64,000 nucleotides of DNA from Paenibacillus vini. Lineage in GTDB: Bacteria > Bacillota > Bacilli > Paenibacillales > Paenibacillaceae. The position numbers and the translations under genes were made by a program. Within the stretch, counting starts at the first letter, position 1. Each line of letters begins with the position of its first letter. The notes under the pieces were generated by a model, which worked only from the letters and a program-made list of their open reading frames with translations, made no database searches and had not been told where the DNA came from. The stretch lies in contig NZ_BOSL01000010.1 of the NCBI RefSeq assembly GCF_018403325.1, positions 1,941 through 65,940 of the forward strand, written 5' to 3'. Below, piece after piece: positions 8,343 through 18,918 of the stretch.

Positions 8343-11300
8343 CTATTGCGCAAAGTAAGCAAGAAGCTTGGCGACTTCAGCGCGAGTGATGCTATTCTTA
8401 GGTTTAATGGACCCATCCTCATAGCCGCTTACCACGCCTGCTTTCACTAGCGCGTTCACCGCTTCTTTTGCCCAAGAAGATACGGCTGCATCATCTATGA
8501 AGGCTTGTTGATTACCTGAAGCATTCAATTTATCTTTTGCCATTTTATAGATGATCACAAAGACTTCTTCTCTAGTAATTTTTTGATTCGGCTTGAAGGT
8601 TCCGTCTTGATATCCCCCAACGATTCCCGCCTCTTTAACTGCACCGACACAGCCCGCATACCACGCATCGGATTTAACATCCTTAAATGCGCTTCCTCCT
8701 GCCGTGGACTCCAGCTGCAGCAGTCTGCAAACCAAGGTAACAAATTCTGCTCTATTAATCTCTTGATTTGGCTTGAAGCTTCCGTCAGGATATCCGCTGA
8801 TAATATTCTTACTTGCCAATTTCTCAATTTCTTTGCTGGCCCAATGATTAGTTAGATCAGTGAACTTAGGAAGAGCCGGGGGTTGTGGTGAAGTCTCAAG
8901 GGCTTTTGGTTCTTCCGTTGGTTTTTGTTCTTCATTAGGTACTGCAGGCTTAACCGCCCCTGAATTGCCGGAGCCGCCAGTGCTTCCTCCGCCGGAGCTG
9001 CCACCGCTACCCGGATTGCTGCCGCCGGAGCCGCCGCCGTTCCCCGGATTGCTGCCACCGGATGGATTCTGAACGGTTACTGCGCTTTCTGCGCTGAAGC
9101 CGCCATCCTCTGTTGTCACTCTTATCGTTGCCGTTCCAGCCTTAATTCCTTTAACATTACCTTCTTGGTCCACCGTTGCTATTCCTTCATCACTGCTGGA
9201 CCATGTCACCTTCTTATTTGTTGCATTTGCCGGAGTGACGGCAGCCTTTAATTGTGTTGATTTGTTAACCTCCAGGGTGAGCGTCTCTTTATCCAAGGTT
9301 ACGCCTGTTACTTTAATGATTTCCGGCTGCGGCACCTCTCCTCCTTCAACCGTTACAACAGTCTCTGCTGCGAATCCTCCGGCATACGCCTTAACGATGG
9401 CGTAACCCGGCTCTTCAGCCTTGATCCGCACGCTGGTTGTACCTTCAATGACATCGTACACCGACTCGGTAACGGTCACGGCACTTCCTTCAACGATAAA
9501 TGTTACATTTTTATCTGACGCTGTGTCCGGATTGACAGTCGCTGTCAACGTATCCGAATCGCCTGTTTCCAGCGCAATTTCGCCTTTATTCAATGAGACT
9601 CCCTCAATAGGAACGAAAGAGTCGTCTCCGTTGTACGCTTGTAATTCAATATATTGCAGTTCTGCCGCTCCGGTAGCCGCAGGATCATACGCAATTCTTA
9701 TTGTGTTCTCACCTGCATTTAATGTGATATCCGGGGTGAACGGGGACAGCTTCCATCCAGTTGGAGCGGATGGATACTTGTACTGAATCGTATTGCTTGT
9801 ATCTCCGTTAATCGTATATTGATGAGGCACCTCCCCCCAATGGACTACATTATAGACAGACATCTTGTATTTTCCCGCAGTTGGAACATTCACGGTAAAC
9901 GTAACCGCGCCATCCTGATTCCCATCCGTTCCCTTATCGAAAAATCCGATAACATCACCGTAGACTACTTTGGCCGGTCCCTCAAATTGAGGATGGCTGT
10001 TTTTGATGATAAATTTTATAGGTGCAGATACATTCGAAACGCTTACATAAATTTGAGCGGTTACGTTATGTCCCATTGCTCCCTTAAAACTGACAATAAC
10101 CGAAGTGGTGCCGCTGCCTTTCGCTGTAATTTTACCATTCGACACCTCCGCTACATCCGGATTCGAATTGCTATAATCCGCTAGAGCCGTTACGTCCTCG
10201 GTATGTCCATCTTCATATTCAGCGATAACCTTGAAGGATTCAGTGCTGCCAAGATCGAGCACAGGCTTATTGTTGTCCACAATGAGCTTCTTCACCGTAA
10301 GCTCTGCCTTCAAGTTTTTGACTTCAACGTAGATTCCATATGTTTTTCCTTCATAGCTAATATTAATATTTGTAGATCCGTAGTTTACTCCAGTAACAAC
10401 ACCGCCGCTTATATTCACAATCCCTTCCTGTTCCGGGACCGCCGAAGCCTTGGCTGTTACATCTTCACTGGTTCCGTCAGCGTATATCGCTTTGACTGTG
10501 ATGTTCGCTGTATTGCTGCCGGAAGCGATGTCAATTTTTTGTTTATCGATCGATGCGTTAATCGCTACAAGGTCATTTCGATCACTCTTTTCTTGGAACT
10601 GCCAGTAATCGAGGTTAAATAGACGACCTGTTCCCTCACCTCTAAATACCATATACAGATTATGGACACCTTCAGCTCCGGAAATGGATGTAGTCAGTGT
10701 TTTCCATTGATCCCATCCGCCCGTAGAAGGTACTGGTAGCGTTCCGATCAGTTCACCGTCGGCTTGATCCAGCCGCAATTCAATGGTCCCTCCCTTGGAA
10801 CCGCTTGCAACATTGACGGTAAATGTGCCGGCGCCTTTTTCCCCAAAGTCTACATCCGCTGCCGCGATCCAATCCCCATCGTTTATATCGGTAACCTGTA
10901 GATTGATGCTCTCGACCATGGCTCCCGGCTGTGTGGTCGGCTCAGTAGATATTCCACCATTCCAAGCTATCGTTTCGGCCTCAACCCTGCTGTAAGGATT
11001 TAAAGCTTCTAATTGGCCAACACCTTTATTCTCCATTTGAAGCGGGGTGATTCGTCCGGTGTCTGGATCAATTTCAAGCTCTGTAATGCTCGGAGAACGG
11101 TAATCCCGATGCCCGTTTTGTCCGTTGATTAATCTTTGTGCGATGTTTACTTGGCGAGTATGGTAGGTAATATACCATTTGTCTTTAAACTGAAATATCG
11201 CATGGTGGTTGTTGCCCGCATCCCCGTTTCCGAACACATGCGGCCCAGGAAGAATAGGTCCGATATATTCGAAAGGTCCCATCGGGCTGTCGCTAACCAT

Positions 11301-12146
11301 GTAAGCGATCGTCCCTGTCGGCGGATAGCCCGGTCCATCATTGCCGCTGAAGTTCGAACAATAGGAGTAGTAATATTTACCGTTAATCTTATGGATACCG
11401 GAATCTTCAAAAATTCTCGGCGCATCAATTTCCTGCGGCGTTCCTACAATACTGATCATATCATCGTCCAACTGCACGACACGGGACGATTTCGGATTAT
11501 TGGCGTCCAATCCGGTGATTCCGCCGCCAAAATACAGATAAGCCTTACCATCATCATCCACCAGGACGGCCGGGTCAAAAAGCCAAGGCACGCCGGTTGT
11601 CGTGACATTCGGAACACTTCTGTCGATGAGAGGCTTGCCGAGAGGATCATGGAAAGGACCGATCGGGGAATCCCCTACCAGCACACCGATCCCGGATGCA
11701 TTGTCCGCGAAATACAAGAAGAACTTGTCCTTGCCGTCGATATTTTTCCAGGCAATGGCCGGCGCCCAAGCATTGTTCGCCCATGCCGTTCCTCCAACCT
11801 GCTTCCCAACAGGTACCCTGCCGTGATCGGTCCAGTTCACCATATCGGATGATGAAATAATCGTGATGCTGCGGGCGTTGGCGTAACTGTTATTCGTATC
11901 CGGAGTCAGCTCCCACTGAGCCTGATCATCCGTTAAATAGAGATAGAGTCTGCCGTTGTATTCCATTGCATATGGATCCGCACCATATTTGTGCGTAATC
12001 AACGGATTGCTTTGGCCTGGAAGTTTTCCGGCTGCCGGGGTTAGCTTATCGGCCGCTTGTACTTCCTGATTACCGGCAACCAGACCGGATGTCGCTGCAA
12101 GAGTGAAAATCAGCAGCATAGTCAGCCACTTTTTAGATCTTTTCAT
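8343..12146 (-). CDS. Cell-wall-anchored GH43 glycosidase with CBM6, Big domains and three SLH repeats
   Basis: The product from ATG 12146 (site AAGGGAGG 8 nt upstream) is 1267 residues. Residues 1-31 form a signal peptide (KRSKKW..., cleavage near VQA-AD). A GH43 five-blade propeller spans ~45-345, with the expected acids visible: GADPYAM (base), WLFDPAVLVDDDG (modulator) and IFEDSGIHKINGKYY (acid Glu). CBM6 follows at ~375-520, then two bacterial Ig-like domains, a CBM35-like module (~695-830), two more Ig-like segments, a Gly/Ser linker and three SLH domains (~1095-1267) with WASKEIEKL and ISGYPDGSFKPNQ. Related enzymes remove arabinose from arabinoxylan (XynD group), but the substrate is not fixed by sequence. 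SLH repeats attach it to pyruvylated wall polymer. It is a single-gene unit with its own promoter and terminator. The longer open frame to 12251 lacks a ribosome site. Confidence 0.92.
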   Translation of the reverse strand: MKRSKKWLTMLLIFTLAATSGLVAGNQEVQAADKLTPAAGKLPGQSNPLITHKYGADPYAMEYNGRLYLYLTDDQAQWELTPDTNNSYANARSITIISSSDMVNWTDHGRVPVGKQVGGTAWANNAWAPAIAWKNIDGKDKFFLYFADNASGIGVLVGDSPIGPFHDPLGKPLIDRSVPNVTTTGVPWLFDPAVLVDDDGKAYLYFGGGITGLDANNPKSSRVVQLDDDMISIVGTPQEIDAPRIFEDSGIHKINGKYYYSYCSNFSGNDGPGYPPTGTIAYMVSDSPMGPFEYIGPILPGPHVFGNGDAGNNHHAIFQFKDKWYITYHTRQVNIAQRLINGQNGHRDYRSPSITELEIDPDTGRITPLQMENKGVGQLEALNPYSRVEAETIAWNGGISTEPTTQPGAMVESINLQVTDINDGDWIAAADVDFGEKGAGTFTVNVASGSKGGTIELRLDQADGELIGTLPVPSTGGWDQWKTLTTSISGAEGVHNLYMVFRGEGTGRLFNLDYWQFQEKSDRNDLVAINASIDKQKIDIASGSNTANITVKAIYADGTSEDVTAKASAVPEQEGIVNISGGVVTGVNYGSTNINISYEGKTYGIYVEVKNLKAELTVKKLIVDNNKPVLDLGSTESFKVIAEYEDGHTEDVTALADYSNSNPDVAEVSNGKITAKGSGTTSVIVSFKGAMGHNVTAQIYVSVSNVSAPIKFIIKNSHPQFEGPAKVVYGDVIGFFDKGTDGNQDGAVTFTVNVPTAGKYKMSVYNVVHWGEVPHQYTINGDTSNTIQYKYPSAPTGWKLSPFTPDITLNAGENTIRIAYDPAATGAAELQYIELQAYNGDDSFVPIEGVSLNKGEIALETGDSDTLTATVNPDTASDKNVTFIVEGSAVTVTESVYDVIEGTTSVRIKAEEPGYAIVKAYAGGFAAETVVTVEGGEVPQPEIIKVTGVTLDKETLTLEVNKSTQLKAAVTPANATNKKVTWSSSDEGIATVDQEGNVKGIKAGTATIRVTTEDGGFSAESAVTVQNPSGGSNPGNGGGSGGSNPGSGGSSGGGSTGGSGNSGAVKPAVPNEEQKPTEEPKALETSPQPPALPKFTDLTNHWASKEIEKLASKNIISGYPDGSFKPNQEINRAEFVTLVCRLLQLESTAGGSAFKDVKSDAWYAGCVGAVKEAGIVGGYQDGTFKPNQKITREEVFVIIYKMAKDKLNASGNQQAFIDDAAVSSWAKEAVNALVKAGVVSGYEDGSIKPKNSITRAEVAKLLAYFAQ

Positions 12147-12228
12147 ACCTTTACGCCTCCCTTTTCCATTTAGTTGTCCAACTGCTACTAATTTTCGAAA
12201 ATTGTTAATAGCAGCAAGATTTAGAGAT

Positions 12229-12257
12229 ATCTTATTGTTATAACAATTCAATGTAAA
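12229..12257 (-). promoter_or_regulatory. GH43 promoter with a palindrome filling the spacer
   Basis: On the minus strand TTTACA (12257-12252) and TAAGAT (12234-12229) are separated by 17 bp. The 12-bp perfect palindrome TTGTTATAACAA (12235-12246) lies wholly in this spacer, an arrangement typical of a repressor operator. A second perfect palindrome, AATTTTCGAAAATT, is at 12190-12203 in the leader. The rest of 12258-12382 shows nothing recognisable. Confidence 0.65.
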
Positions 12258-12382
12258 TAGGTTTTATTGTGTTTAAAGTTGACTTTTTTAGGTTGAAAAT
12301 TTATTTAACAGACTCTCGAAGCTCCCTCCCCAAAATTTCTTGGTTCAGCTTAAATCCTCAATCAGTTCTTTGATTCTGGTCA

Positions 12383-12430
12383 TAAAAAAAACTCCCTTCT
12401 ATCTGCTAGACAACGCAGATAAAAGAGAGT
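12383..12430 (-). terminator. Intrinsic terminator after guaA
   Basis: On the minus strand ACTCTCTTTTATCTGC pairs imperfectly with GCAGATAGAAGGGAGT and is followed by a run of T residues (12391-12384). It lies about 110 nt past the guaA stop. Confidence 0.85.
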
Positions 12431-12541
12431 AATTTTTGAACTCTATTGTTGCAAGTGTACGCGGAATTTCAATTCCACCAACGCTGTGAATTCTTGTATA
12501 TCAAGGCTTCCCAGCGATCGACGGCATTAAATTTCCCCGTC

Positions 12542-14080
12542 CTATTCCCACTCGATCGTAGCCGGCGGTTTGGAAGTCACATCGTACACGACGCGATTTA
12601 CGTTATCCACTTCGTTGACGATACGTACGGAGATCTTCTCCAGCACGTCCCAAGGGATACGCGCCCAGTCGGCGGTCATGCCGTCGATGGAAGTCACCGC
12701 GCGGATGCCGACGGTGTAGGAGTAAGTACGGGCATCGCCCATAACGCCTACGCTCTTCATGTTCGGCAGCGCCGTGAAGTATTGCCAGATCTCGCGGTCC
12801 AGACCCGCTTTGGCAATTTCTTCGCGGAGAATGTAGTCGGAATCACGAACGATCTGCAATTTGTCCTCAGTAACCTCGCCAAGCACACGGATCGCCAGAC
12901 CCGGTCCAGGGAACGGCTGTCTCCAGACGATCTCGCTAGGGAGACCAAGTTCCTCACCGACTTTGCGAACCTCATCCTTGAACAACGTATTAAGCGGCTC
13001 GATCAGCGAGAACTTCATATCCTCAGGCAAACCGCCTACATTGTGGTGGGACTTGATCGTTTGAGCCGTAGCTGTACCGCTCTCTACGATATCCGTATAG
13101 AGTGTGCCTTGAGCCAAGAACTTGAAGTCGTCGAACTTCGCCGACTCTTCATCGAAGACATAAATAAATTCATTGCCGATAATTTTCCGTTTTTGCTCCG
13201 GATCATCGACGCCTGCCAGTTTGGACAGGAACCGTTCGCGGGCATCGATCTTGACGACCTTCATATCAAACTTGCCGACAAACGTCTCCATTACGCTCTC
13301 GGCCTCACCTTTACGAAGGAGCCCGTGATCGATAAACATGCAAGTAAGCTGATCGCCGATCGCTTTATGGATCAGCATTGCTACAACAGAGGAGTCCACG
13401 CCGCCGCTAAGTGCGCAGAGAACCTTTTGGTCCCCCACTTGCTCGCGGATTTCGCGAACCTGATCTTCAATGAACGTCTCCATGCTCCAGTTGCCTTCGC
13501 AACCGCAGATCTCGTAAATGAAGTTCTTGATCATTTCATTGCCATGAATGGAGTGACGCACTTCCGGGTGGAATTGAACTCCGTACATTTTGCTCGCTGT
13601 ATTGGCAAATCCGGCGATCGGTGCGTGCTCGGTAGAAGCGTCCACAACGAAGCCTTCAGGCAGTTCGACCACATGGTCGCCATGGCTCATCCAAACGGTC
13701 TGTTTTGCGTCCAAGCCCTTCGTAAGCGCGGAATGTTCAGCGAAATCAACGTCCGCTTTCCCATACTCGCGTTTTGCGGCGCGTTCCACTTTACCTCCAA
13801 GCTGCTGGGCCATCAATTGCATGCCGTAGCAAATACCGAAGATCGGAATGCCAATATCGTAAATGGCTTTATCGATATGCGGCGCATCTTCAGCGTATAC
13901 ACTGGATGGTCCGCCAGAGAATACGATCCCTTTCGGCGAAAGTTCACGAATCCGTTCTACCGGCGTATTAAACGGCAGCAATTCGCTATACACGCCCAAA
14001 TCGCGAATCCGTCTGGCAATCAGTTGATTGTATTGTCCTCCGAAATCAAGAACGACAATCATTTCATTTGGCTTATTCAT
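12542..14080 (-). CDS. guaA: GMP synthase (glutamine-hydrolysing)
   Basis: The 512-residue protein is a full-length GuaA. The class I glutamine amidotransferase domain (1-195) has the nucleophile Cys84 in GICYGMQ and the FHPEV box with its His. The ATP-pyrophosphatase domain follows with the P-loop SGGVDSSV, and the C-terminal dimerisation domain carries [11 protein letters not shown] and ends in PPATIEWE. It converts XMP, ATP and glutamine to GMP in the cytoplasm. The start ATG is preceded by AAGGGAGG. It lies 77 nt after the transglutaminase gene with no visible terminator, so read-through is possible, but the function is unrelated. No riboswitch is visible in its short leader. Confidence 0.98.
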   Translation of the reverse strand: MNKPNEMIVVLDFGGQYNQLIARRIRDLGVYSELLPFNTPVERIRELSPKGIVFSGGPSSVYAEDAPHIDKAIYDIGIPIFGICYGMQLMAQQLGGKVERAAKREYGKADVDFAEHSALTKGLDAKQTVWMSHGDHVVELPEGFVVDASTEHAPIAGFANTASKMYGVQFHPEVRHSIHGNEMIKNFIYEICGCEGNWSMETFIEDQVREIREQVGDQKVLCALSGGVDSSVVAMLIHKAIGDQLTCMFIDHGLLRKGEAESVMETFVGKFDMKVVKIDARERFLSKLAGVDDPEQKRKIIGNEFIYVFDEESAKFDDFKFLAQGTLYTDIVESGTATAQTIKSHHNVGGLPEDMKFSLIEPLNTLFKDEVRKVGEELGLPSEIVWRQPFPGPGLAIRVLGEVTEDKLQIVRDSDYILREEIAKAGLDREIWQYFTALPNMKSVGVMGDARTYSYTVGIRAVTSIDGMTADWARIPWDVLEKISVRIVNEVDNVNRVVYDVTSKPPATIEWE

Positions 14081-14157
14081 TTCCGAGCCTCCCTTAATTC
14101 ATGAACCTAATTATACGAAACGACAAAAGAGCTCGTCAAGGAAGACCCGGCGGTAAT

Positions 14158-16551
14158 TCAGCGTCCCCGGTAAGCCAAATTCCGGCAAAGCTTCAGAAAG
14201 TCTCTGCTCTTGGTCCGATCCATTCCGGCTGCCCCGTAATATAGGTTCTCCCAAATCATCACAAAGCTTTCCAAATTCACACTCTGTTCGCCAACTTTGG
14301 CATGAATCGAACTTAGGTATTCTCTTGCGGTCATCCCCGAGGTCTTCGGTCCGTAAGCAAGGTGGATTTCCTTCCAAACGCGGTCAGCCGCCCGCAGCAA
14401 TTCGCTTCTTTCCGGAAACCTCCGGCGCCGTTTCAACATAAAGAGCCACATGAGATAAGAACCTTCACGAAGCCAGGTCCTTCGGTAAATTATAGCCGTA
14501 TACAGCACAAAGCCTATCCCCAGCGCTACGCTTGACCAAAGTAACAAAGACTCTTGAAGCATGTTCCAGCCTGTGGTAATAAACTTAGTCAAACCATCCG
14601 ACAATACACCCGTCGTCAAAAGCAGCTTCTGCCACCATCCATCTTTCTCCAGGCTATCTTTTACTCCAGCCGGTTCTTCCTGACCTGCGGCAAATACCGA
14701 CTCGTAACCCGGCGTTGGGTCAAATGGAATCCACCCTTCCCCCGGGAAATAAACTTCCACCCAGGCATGAGCATCGGCATAACTGACATTAATGCGGTTG
14801 TCGTCTTCAGAGACAGGGGTTCCGGGAGCAAAGCCTTTGACCCACCGGGCTGGAATGCCCCCGCTTCGGAGAAGCACGGTCATCGCGGTGGAGTAGTGAT
14901 CGCAGTAGCCTTGTTTTTGCCCGAACAGAAAATAATCGACGAAATCATTCCCATCCGGCGGTGCCTCCGTATCCAGGCTATAAATATAATGCTTCTCCAA
15001 ATAATTCATTACAGCCACTACCGCATCATACCTGCTGGCATGGCCTTCCGTCAGAGCAGTCCCCAGCCGCTCTACCCGTTCCGGTAATTGATCCGGAAGC
15101 TGAAGCTCCCTGGCGGTAATCTCCATGGGGTCATCGCCTTGGGCCAGGCGAAGCCGACTCGCAGAGACTGCCGGCACTTGAGCCGTCAGCTCATATCCAT
15201 AGAGCTCCTGCTCCGGATAAGCCGGTTCAAAATAGTTAGCTCCCGTTCCATCATCATACCGGGAACTGACAGCCGCAGACTCTGCCTTTAGATTCTCGGC
15301 GAAAACCTGATCGATACTCACGGTACTGCCGCCGCTAAAGAACGGGACCTTACCGGTGACCGGCTGCTTAAACATAACCGATTGTTTAATAATGGCGGAA
15401 CCGCTATCGGGAGATGTCTCCCAAGATTCGGCGGTTTCTTCGGTGGCTTCTTCGGCGGCAGTTCCGGCAATACCCGCGATACCTTCACCTTCGATAGTTA
15501 CTCCATCAGCTGCATTCGCATCCTCCGTTGTATTCGACCAGGCCACCAGGTGTGAGGCTGCAGGAGATGAAGCCCAGCCCCGACCGGTATAAACGCTCTT
15601 GCTCTCCCCGCGCCAATACGTATTTTGCGGCGATACCGCAGTGAAATACGTCTCATGGCGGAGACGCAGCGGGGCCCCAAGCCGGGAATCGTCCTTGCTG
15701 TACCCGGACACAGCATAGCTGGTTTGCGGCCGGTCCGATAATTCAGAGCCGCTCCACCCTTCAAGAGCCTGTACAATTTGATTCCATGGAATGTTCCGTA
15801 CCGGCTGAATCGGAAGGAGCGAGCTCAATAACAAAGCGCCCAGCACGCAAAACGCCGCCACGACGCTGCCGAAGGGAATTCCGCCAGGCTTGCCGCCAAT
15901 ATGCAATTGATTGCGGAACAATAAGGCCTGTAGAATAAGCCCCCACCCTGCGGAACGGATAAGTCCCGAGTACACGGGCACGTTTCCCGCAAATTCGATA
16001 GCAATCAAATACAGTAACGTTGCCAGAAAAAAGAGCATTATACTATGCTTGCCGAGCGCCAGCATCTGTACGGAGACGACAAGCAGCGTCCAGCCGATCA
16101 GCAGCAGGAGCGCTCTGGATTCCTCGCTGATTCCGTACAATCTGCCGGACTGAACAATCTCCGTAACATCGGCGACGATCAGTCCGGCATAGTCCACAAA
16201 CCAGGACATCCCGGTCTCTTGCCCGTACAAATACAGCAGAGCGCCTGCCACAAGAACTACAGGGATCGGCGCATACAAATAAGTCGGCAGCCGTAAGCAG
16301 CCGGCAGCTAGCAGAATGCCGGTGACGCCCAGGAACAATGCGATGAGCCGGTACGGCTCACCGCCCAAAAAAGAGTGCAACGGATACAACCATTCCCCAA
16401 ACATGCCAAACAAAAGCACAGACAGGAATAAACGCTGTCCGGTTTCTCTTAAGGACCGTCTACGGCTTGACGCGAGGGGGCGTACCGAAGAACCGTCATA
16501 TATCCCGGCGGCAGGACCGCCAACGCCGGTTTGCGCTCTAAGCGATGCCAT
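14158..16551 (-). CDS. Transglutaminase-domain membrane protein (TgpA/DUF3488 type)
   Basis: The 797-residue protein has an N-terminal block of six to seven membrane helices (~25-260), an extracytoplasmic transglutaminase-like domain and a further helix (~665-690) before a short DUF4129-like cytoplasmic tail. The catalytic triad is visible: Cys in GYCDHYSTAMT, His in DAHAWVEVYF and Asp in FDPTPGY. Members of this family (TgpA) sit in operons with MoxR and DUF58 proteins, exactly as here, and are thought to act on envelope proteins; the substrate is unknown. Its start overlaps the DUF58 gene by 14 nt, indicating translational coupling. Confidence 0.9.
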   Translation of the reverse strand: MASLRAQTGVGGPAAGIYDGSSVRPLASSRRRSLRETGQRLFLSVLLFGMFGEWLYPLHSFLGGEPYRLIALFLGVTGILLAAGCLRLPTYLYAPIPVVLVAGALLYLYGQETGMSWFVDYAGLIVADVTEIVQSGRLYGISEESRALLLLIGWTLLVVSVQMLALGKHSIMLFFLATLLYLIAIEFAGNVPVYSGLIRSAGWGLILQALLFRNQLHIGGKPGGIPFGSVVAAFCVLGALLLSSLLPIQPVRNIPWNQIVQALEGWSGSELSDRPQTSYAVSGYSKDDSRLGAPLRLRHETYFTAVSPQNTYWRGESKSVYTGRGWASSPAASHLVAWSNTTEDANAADGVTIEGEGIAGIAGTAAEEATEETAESWETSPDSGSAIIKQSVMFKQPVTGKVPFFSGGSTVSIDQVFAENLKAESAAVSSRYDDGTGANYFEPAYPEQELYGYELTAQVPAVSASRLRLAQGDDPMEITARELQLPDQLPERVERLGTALTEGHASRYDAVVAVMNYLEKHYIYSLDTEAPPDGNDFVDYFLFGQKQGYCDHYSTAMTVLLRSGGIPARWVKGFAPGTPVSEDDNRINVSYADAHAWVEVYFPGEGWIPFDPTPGYESVFAAGQEEPAGVKDSLEKDGWWQKLLLTTGVLSDGLTKFITTGWNMLQESLLLWSSVALGIGFVLYTAIIYRRTWLREGSYLMWLFMLKRRRRFPERSELLRAADRVWKEIHLAYGPKTSGMTAREYLSSIHAKVGEQSVNLESFVMIWENLYYGAAGMDRTKSRDFLKLCRNLAYRGR

Positions 16552-17851
16552 GCTTGGCCCCTCCTTTCGGCGCCACTGATACTCCGCCGATATAACGCGT
16601 CAGGTCTATAAGGACCAAGCCTTTTTCCAGCAAAGCTTGGGCCAGGCGGACTGATTCGGCATTCCCCTTCGTTCCGCATGCGTACCAGATTTCCAAGGCA
16701 GCCCCTCGCTCTGCCAGCTGTAACGCCGCTTCGCCCAGTTCCGGAGTCAAATGGCCCGTAATAAAAGTCAGGCTTTGCCTATGCAAAGAAGCATGCGTCC
16801 TCCGCAGAAGCTCGGAGCCCGATAAGCCGGGGTCCAGCGTGGTACCTGCCAGAAGGTCGAGGCCCTCTTTGAGACCGCGGCTGCCCGAGAAAGTCGGAGC
16901 CGCCTTGATGGCAAGCTCGCTCATGCCCCCATGGCGGAAGCAGACTTCGCCGGTACGCCCGAGCTCCCGGCTTAACCAAGACGCGGCCGCTGAAACGGCA
17001 ATTTCAAACCCACCGGTAGGGTTTCCTCTCAGCACCGCCCCGCTCCCATTCCCGCTACCTTTTCCTGCCCGATTTCCGCCAAGGCTCCCCGAATAAGAGC
17101 TCATCGCATTATCCAGCAGCAAACAGCGGGATTTGGATTCAGCCGGCTCGGGAATGCGCGTAAGCAAGAGGCCTTTCTTGGCTGAACTCTTCCAATGAAT
17201 CCGGCGGAGCGGGTCCCCCGGCTCATAAGCCCGAAGCCGGCCCGCAGCGAAATCGGCCTCCGACTCGGCATTTCGCACTGACCCTTGCTCGTCCCCATCA
17301 GGGTCGGCAGCGCTGGTCCCTACAAGTTCAACGGGCAGCGGCGCAGGGTGAATGACGAGAACATCATTCGCTTCTGCGCGCAAGGAACGCTTGAACCATC
17401 CGAAGGAATCTCCCCAAGTGATCCGCACGGACTGCCCCGCATATACCCCTCGGCTCGTTTCTCTCATTAAATAAGTGCCTGTAAACTTCCGTTTCCAACC
17501 GCCGAAGGCAAGCTTCCCGCCTTGCGGCTCTTGATCATTGCCTGGCTCCGTCTCCCGCGAAGCCGACCATTCATCCTCCGCCTGCATCCACAAAGGCATA
17601 AAACCGCCGGAGAGCGTAATGGTCAACGTAACTTCAACTTCCTCTCCCGCTCGGGGATTCAGGGGATGCCAGGTCCGTTCTACTTTGGCTTGCTTAGGTC
17701 CAAACCATTGAACCGCCGCTCCTTGAATAATTACGATGACTAACAGCAGCAGCAGAAAAAGAAGCGATTGGCCGCCCTTCCATCCATAGAGGGCTCCCAG
17801 CGAGCCGACGGATATTATTGAAATCAACCACGTCCAAAATCCGTTCTTCAT
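16538..17851 (-). CDS. DUF58-domain protein
   Basis: The 437-residue protein begins with two membrane helices (about 7-24 and 27-48), followed by a beta-rich region and the DUF58 signature with the YEPGDPLRRIHWKSSAKKG box near residues 205-225, part of a von Willebrand A-like fold. It overlaps moxR by 4 nt upstream and the transglutaminase gene by 14 nt downstream. MoxR/DUF58/transglutaminase trios are common in Firmicutes and Proteobacteria; the MoxR ATPase is thought to remodel or activate the VWA-like partner. The precise role here is unknown. A Gly/Ser-rich segment around residues 250-275 looks like an inserted linker. Confidence 0.88.
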   Translation of the reverse strand: MKNGFWTWLISIISVGSLGALYGWKGGQSLLFLLLLLVIVIIQGAAVQWFGPKQAKVERTWHPLNPRAGEEVEVTLTITLSGGFMPLWMQAEDEWSASRETEPGNDQEPQGGKLAFGGWKRKFTGTYLMRETSRGVYAGQSVRITWGDSFGWFKRSLRAEANDVLVIHPAPLPVELVGTSAADPDGDEQGSVRNAESEADFAAGRLRAYEPGDPLRRIHWKSSAKKGLLLTRIPEPAESKSRCLLLDNAMSSYSGSLGGNRAGKGSGNGSGAVLRGNPTGGFEIAVSAAASWLSRELGRTGEVCFRHGGMSELAIKAAPTFSGSRGLKEGLDLLAGTTLDPGLSGSELLRRTHASLHRQSLTFITGHLTPELGEAALQLAERGAALEIWYACGTKGNAESVRLAQALLEKGLVLIDLTRYIGGVSVAPKGGAKHGIA

Positions 17852-18816
17852 CGGGATCCCCCCGCCGCGGGGACATGGCTGAACAAAGGCACCTCCGCCC
17901 GGTTAAGCAGGTCTGCCACGGCCTGTTCCGCGTGAACGCCCGACAGGACTGCCTCCGACTTCAAGACAATCCGATGGGCAAGCACGGACTCGGCAACGGC
18001 TTTCACATCATCCGGGATTACATAAGTTCTGCCTTTATAATAAGCCATCGCTTGGGCCGCTCCCATCCAGGCCAGCGTACCGCGCGGACTGATTCCAAGC
18101 GACAGCTGGCGGTGGCGCCGGGAGGCATCCGCGACGGAAACCAAGTATTTTTTGATCCGGTCGTCCACCAGAACGCTTCTTACCTGTAGCTGCATATACC
18201 TCATTTCCTCGGGTACAAGAACCGGTTTGATCTCCACGGCAGCTTCCTGCCCACGGCTCAGCATCTCGATTTCCTGTTCCGGCATCGGATACCCCAGGGT
18301 CAGCCGCATCAAAAAGCGGTCAAGCTGAGCCTCGGGGAGCCTGTATGTCCCCTCGTATTCAAGGGGATTCTGCGTGGCCAGCAGCAGGAAAGGCTGAGGC
18401 AGCGCTCTCGTAATTCCGTCAACGGTCACTCTGCGTTCCTCCATCGCTTCCAGCAAAGCTGACTGGGTCCGAGGAGCCGCGCGGTTGATCTCGTCCGCCA
18501 ATACGAAATTGGCATGCACCGGACCCGGACGAAATTCAAATTGCCCGGTCTGCGGCTGATATACTGTAACCCCCGTTACATCCGTAGGTAAAAGGTCTGA
18601 AGTAAATTGAATCCGCCCGAACGAACCGCCCATACAAGCGGCGAGCGTCCGAACCAGCAGCGTTTTGCCGACACCTGGCACATCTTCGAGCAAAATGTGG
18701 CCGCCGGACAGCATCGATACGACGGCAAGTTCAATTTCCGTCCGCTTTCCGACAATAACGCGTTCCACACGTCCCACCAGTCTCTCCAGAATCTCGCGAG
18801 CCTGTTCGTGAATCAT
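17848..18816 (-). CDS. MoxR-family AAA+ ATPase
   Basis: The 322-residue cytoplasmic ATPase has Walker A (EDVPGVGKTLL), Walker B (FVLADEINRAAPRTQSALLEAM), and the MoxR box GPVHANFVLADE; a lid domain follows. The start was set at ATG 18816 because GGGAGGGA lies 8 nt upstream; the open frame could extend 17 codons further but without a ribosome site. It is the first gene of an overlapping MoxR-DUF58-transglutaminase operon. MoxR proteins act as chaperone-like ATPases on their operon partners. Confidence 0.93.
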   Translation of the reverse strand: MIHEQAREILERLVGRVERVIVGKRTEIELAVVSMLSGGHILLEDVPGVGKTLLVRTLAACMGGSFGRIQFTSDLLPTDVTGVTVYQPQTGQFEFRPGPVHANFVLADEINRAAPRTQSALLEAMEERRVTVDGITRALPQPFLLLATQNPLEYEGTYRLPEAQLDRFLMRLTLGYPMPEQEIEMLSRGQEAAVEIKPVLVPEEMRYMQLQVRSVLVDDRIKKYLVSVADASRRHRQLSLGISPRGTLAWMGAAQAMAYYKGRTYVIPDDVKAVAESVLAHRIVLKSEAVLSGVHAEQAVADLLNRAEVPLFSHVPAAGGSR

Positions 18817-18918
18817 CTTTAATCCCTCCCATAAGAAAACAACAAATCTATCAACCAGTTTCCCCAAAAACTAGTCGTCATAGACATGGGAGAGAGAAAA
18901 CCAAGAACAACCTGCTCC

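Noticed and set aside
12446-14104. Long plus-strand frame antisense to guaA
   Set aside because: It mirrors the guaA codon pattern and has no recognisable domain or ribosome site.
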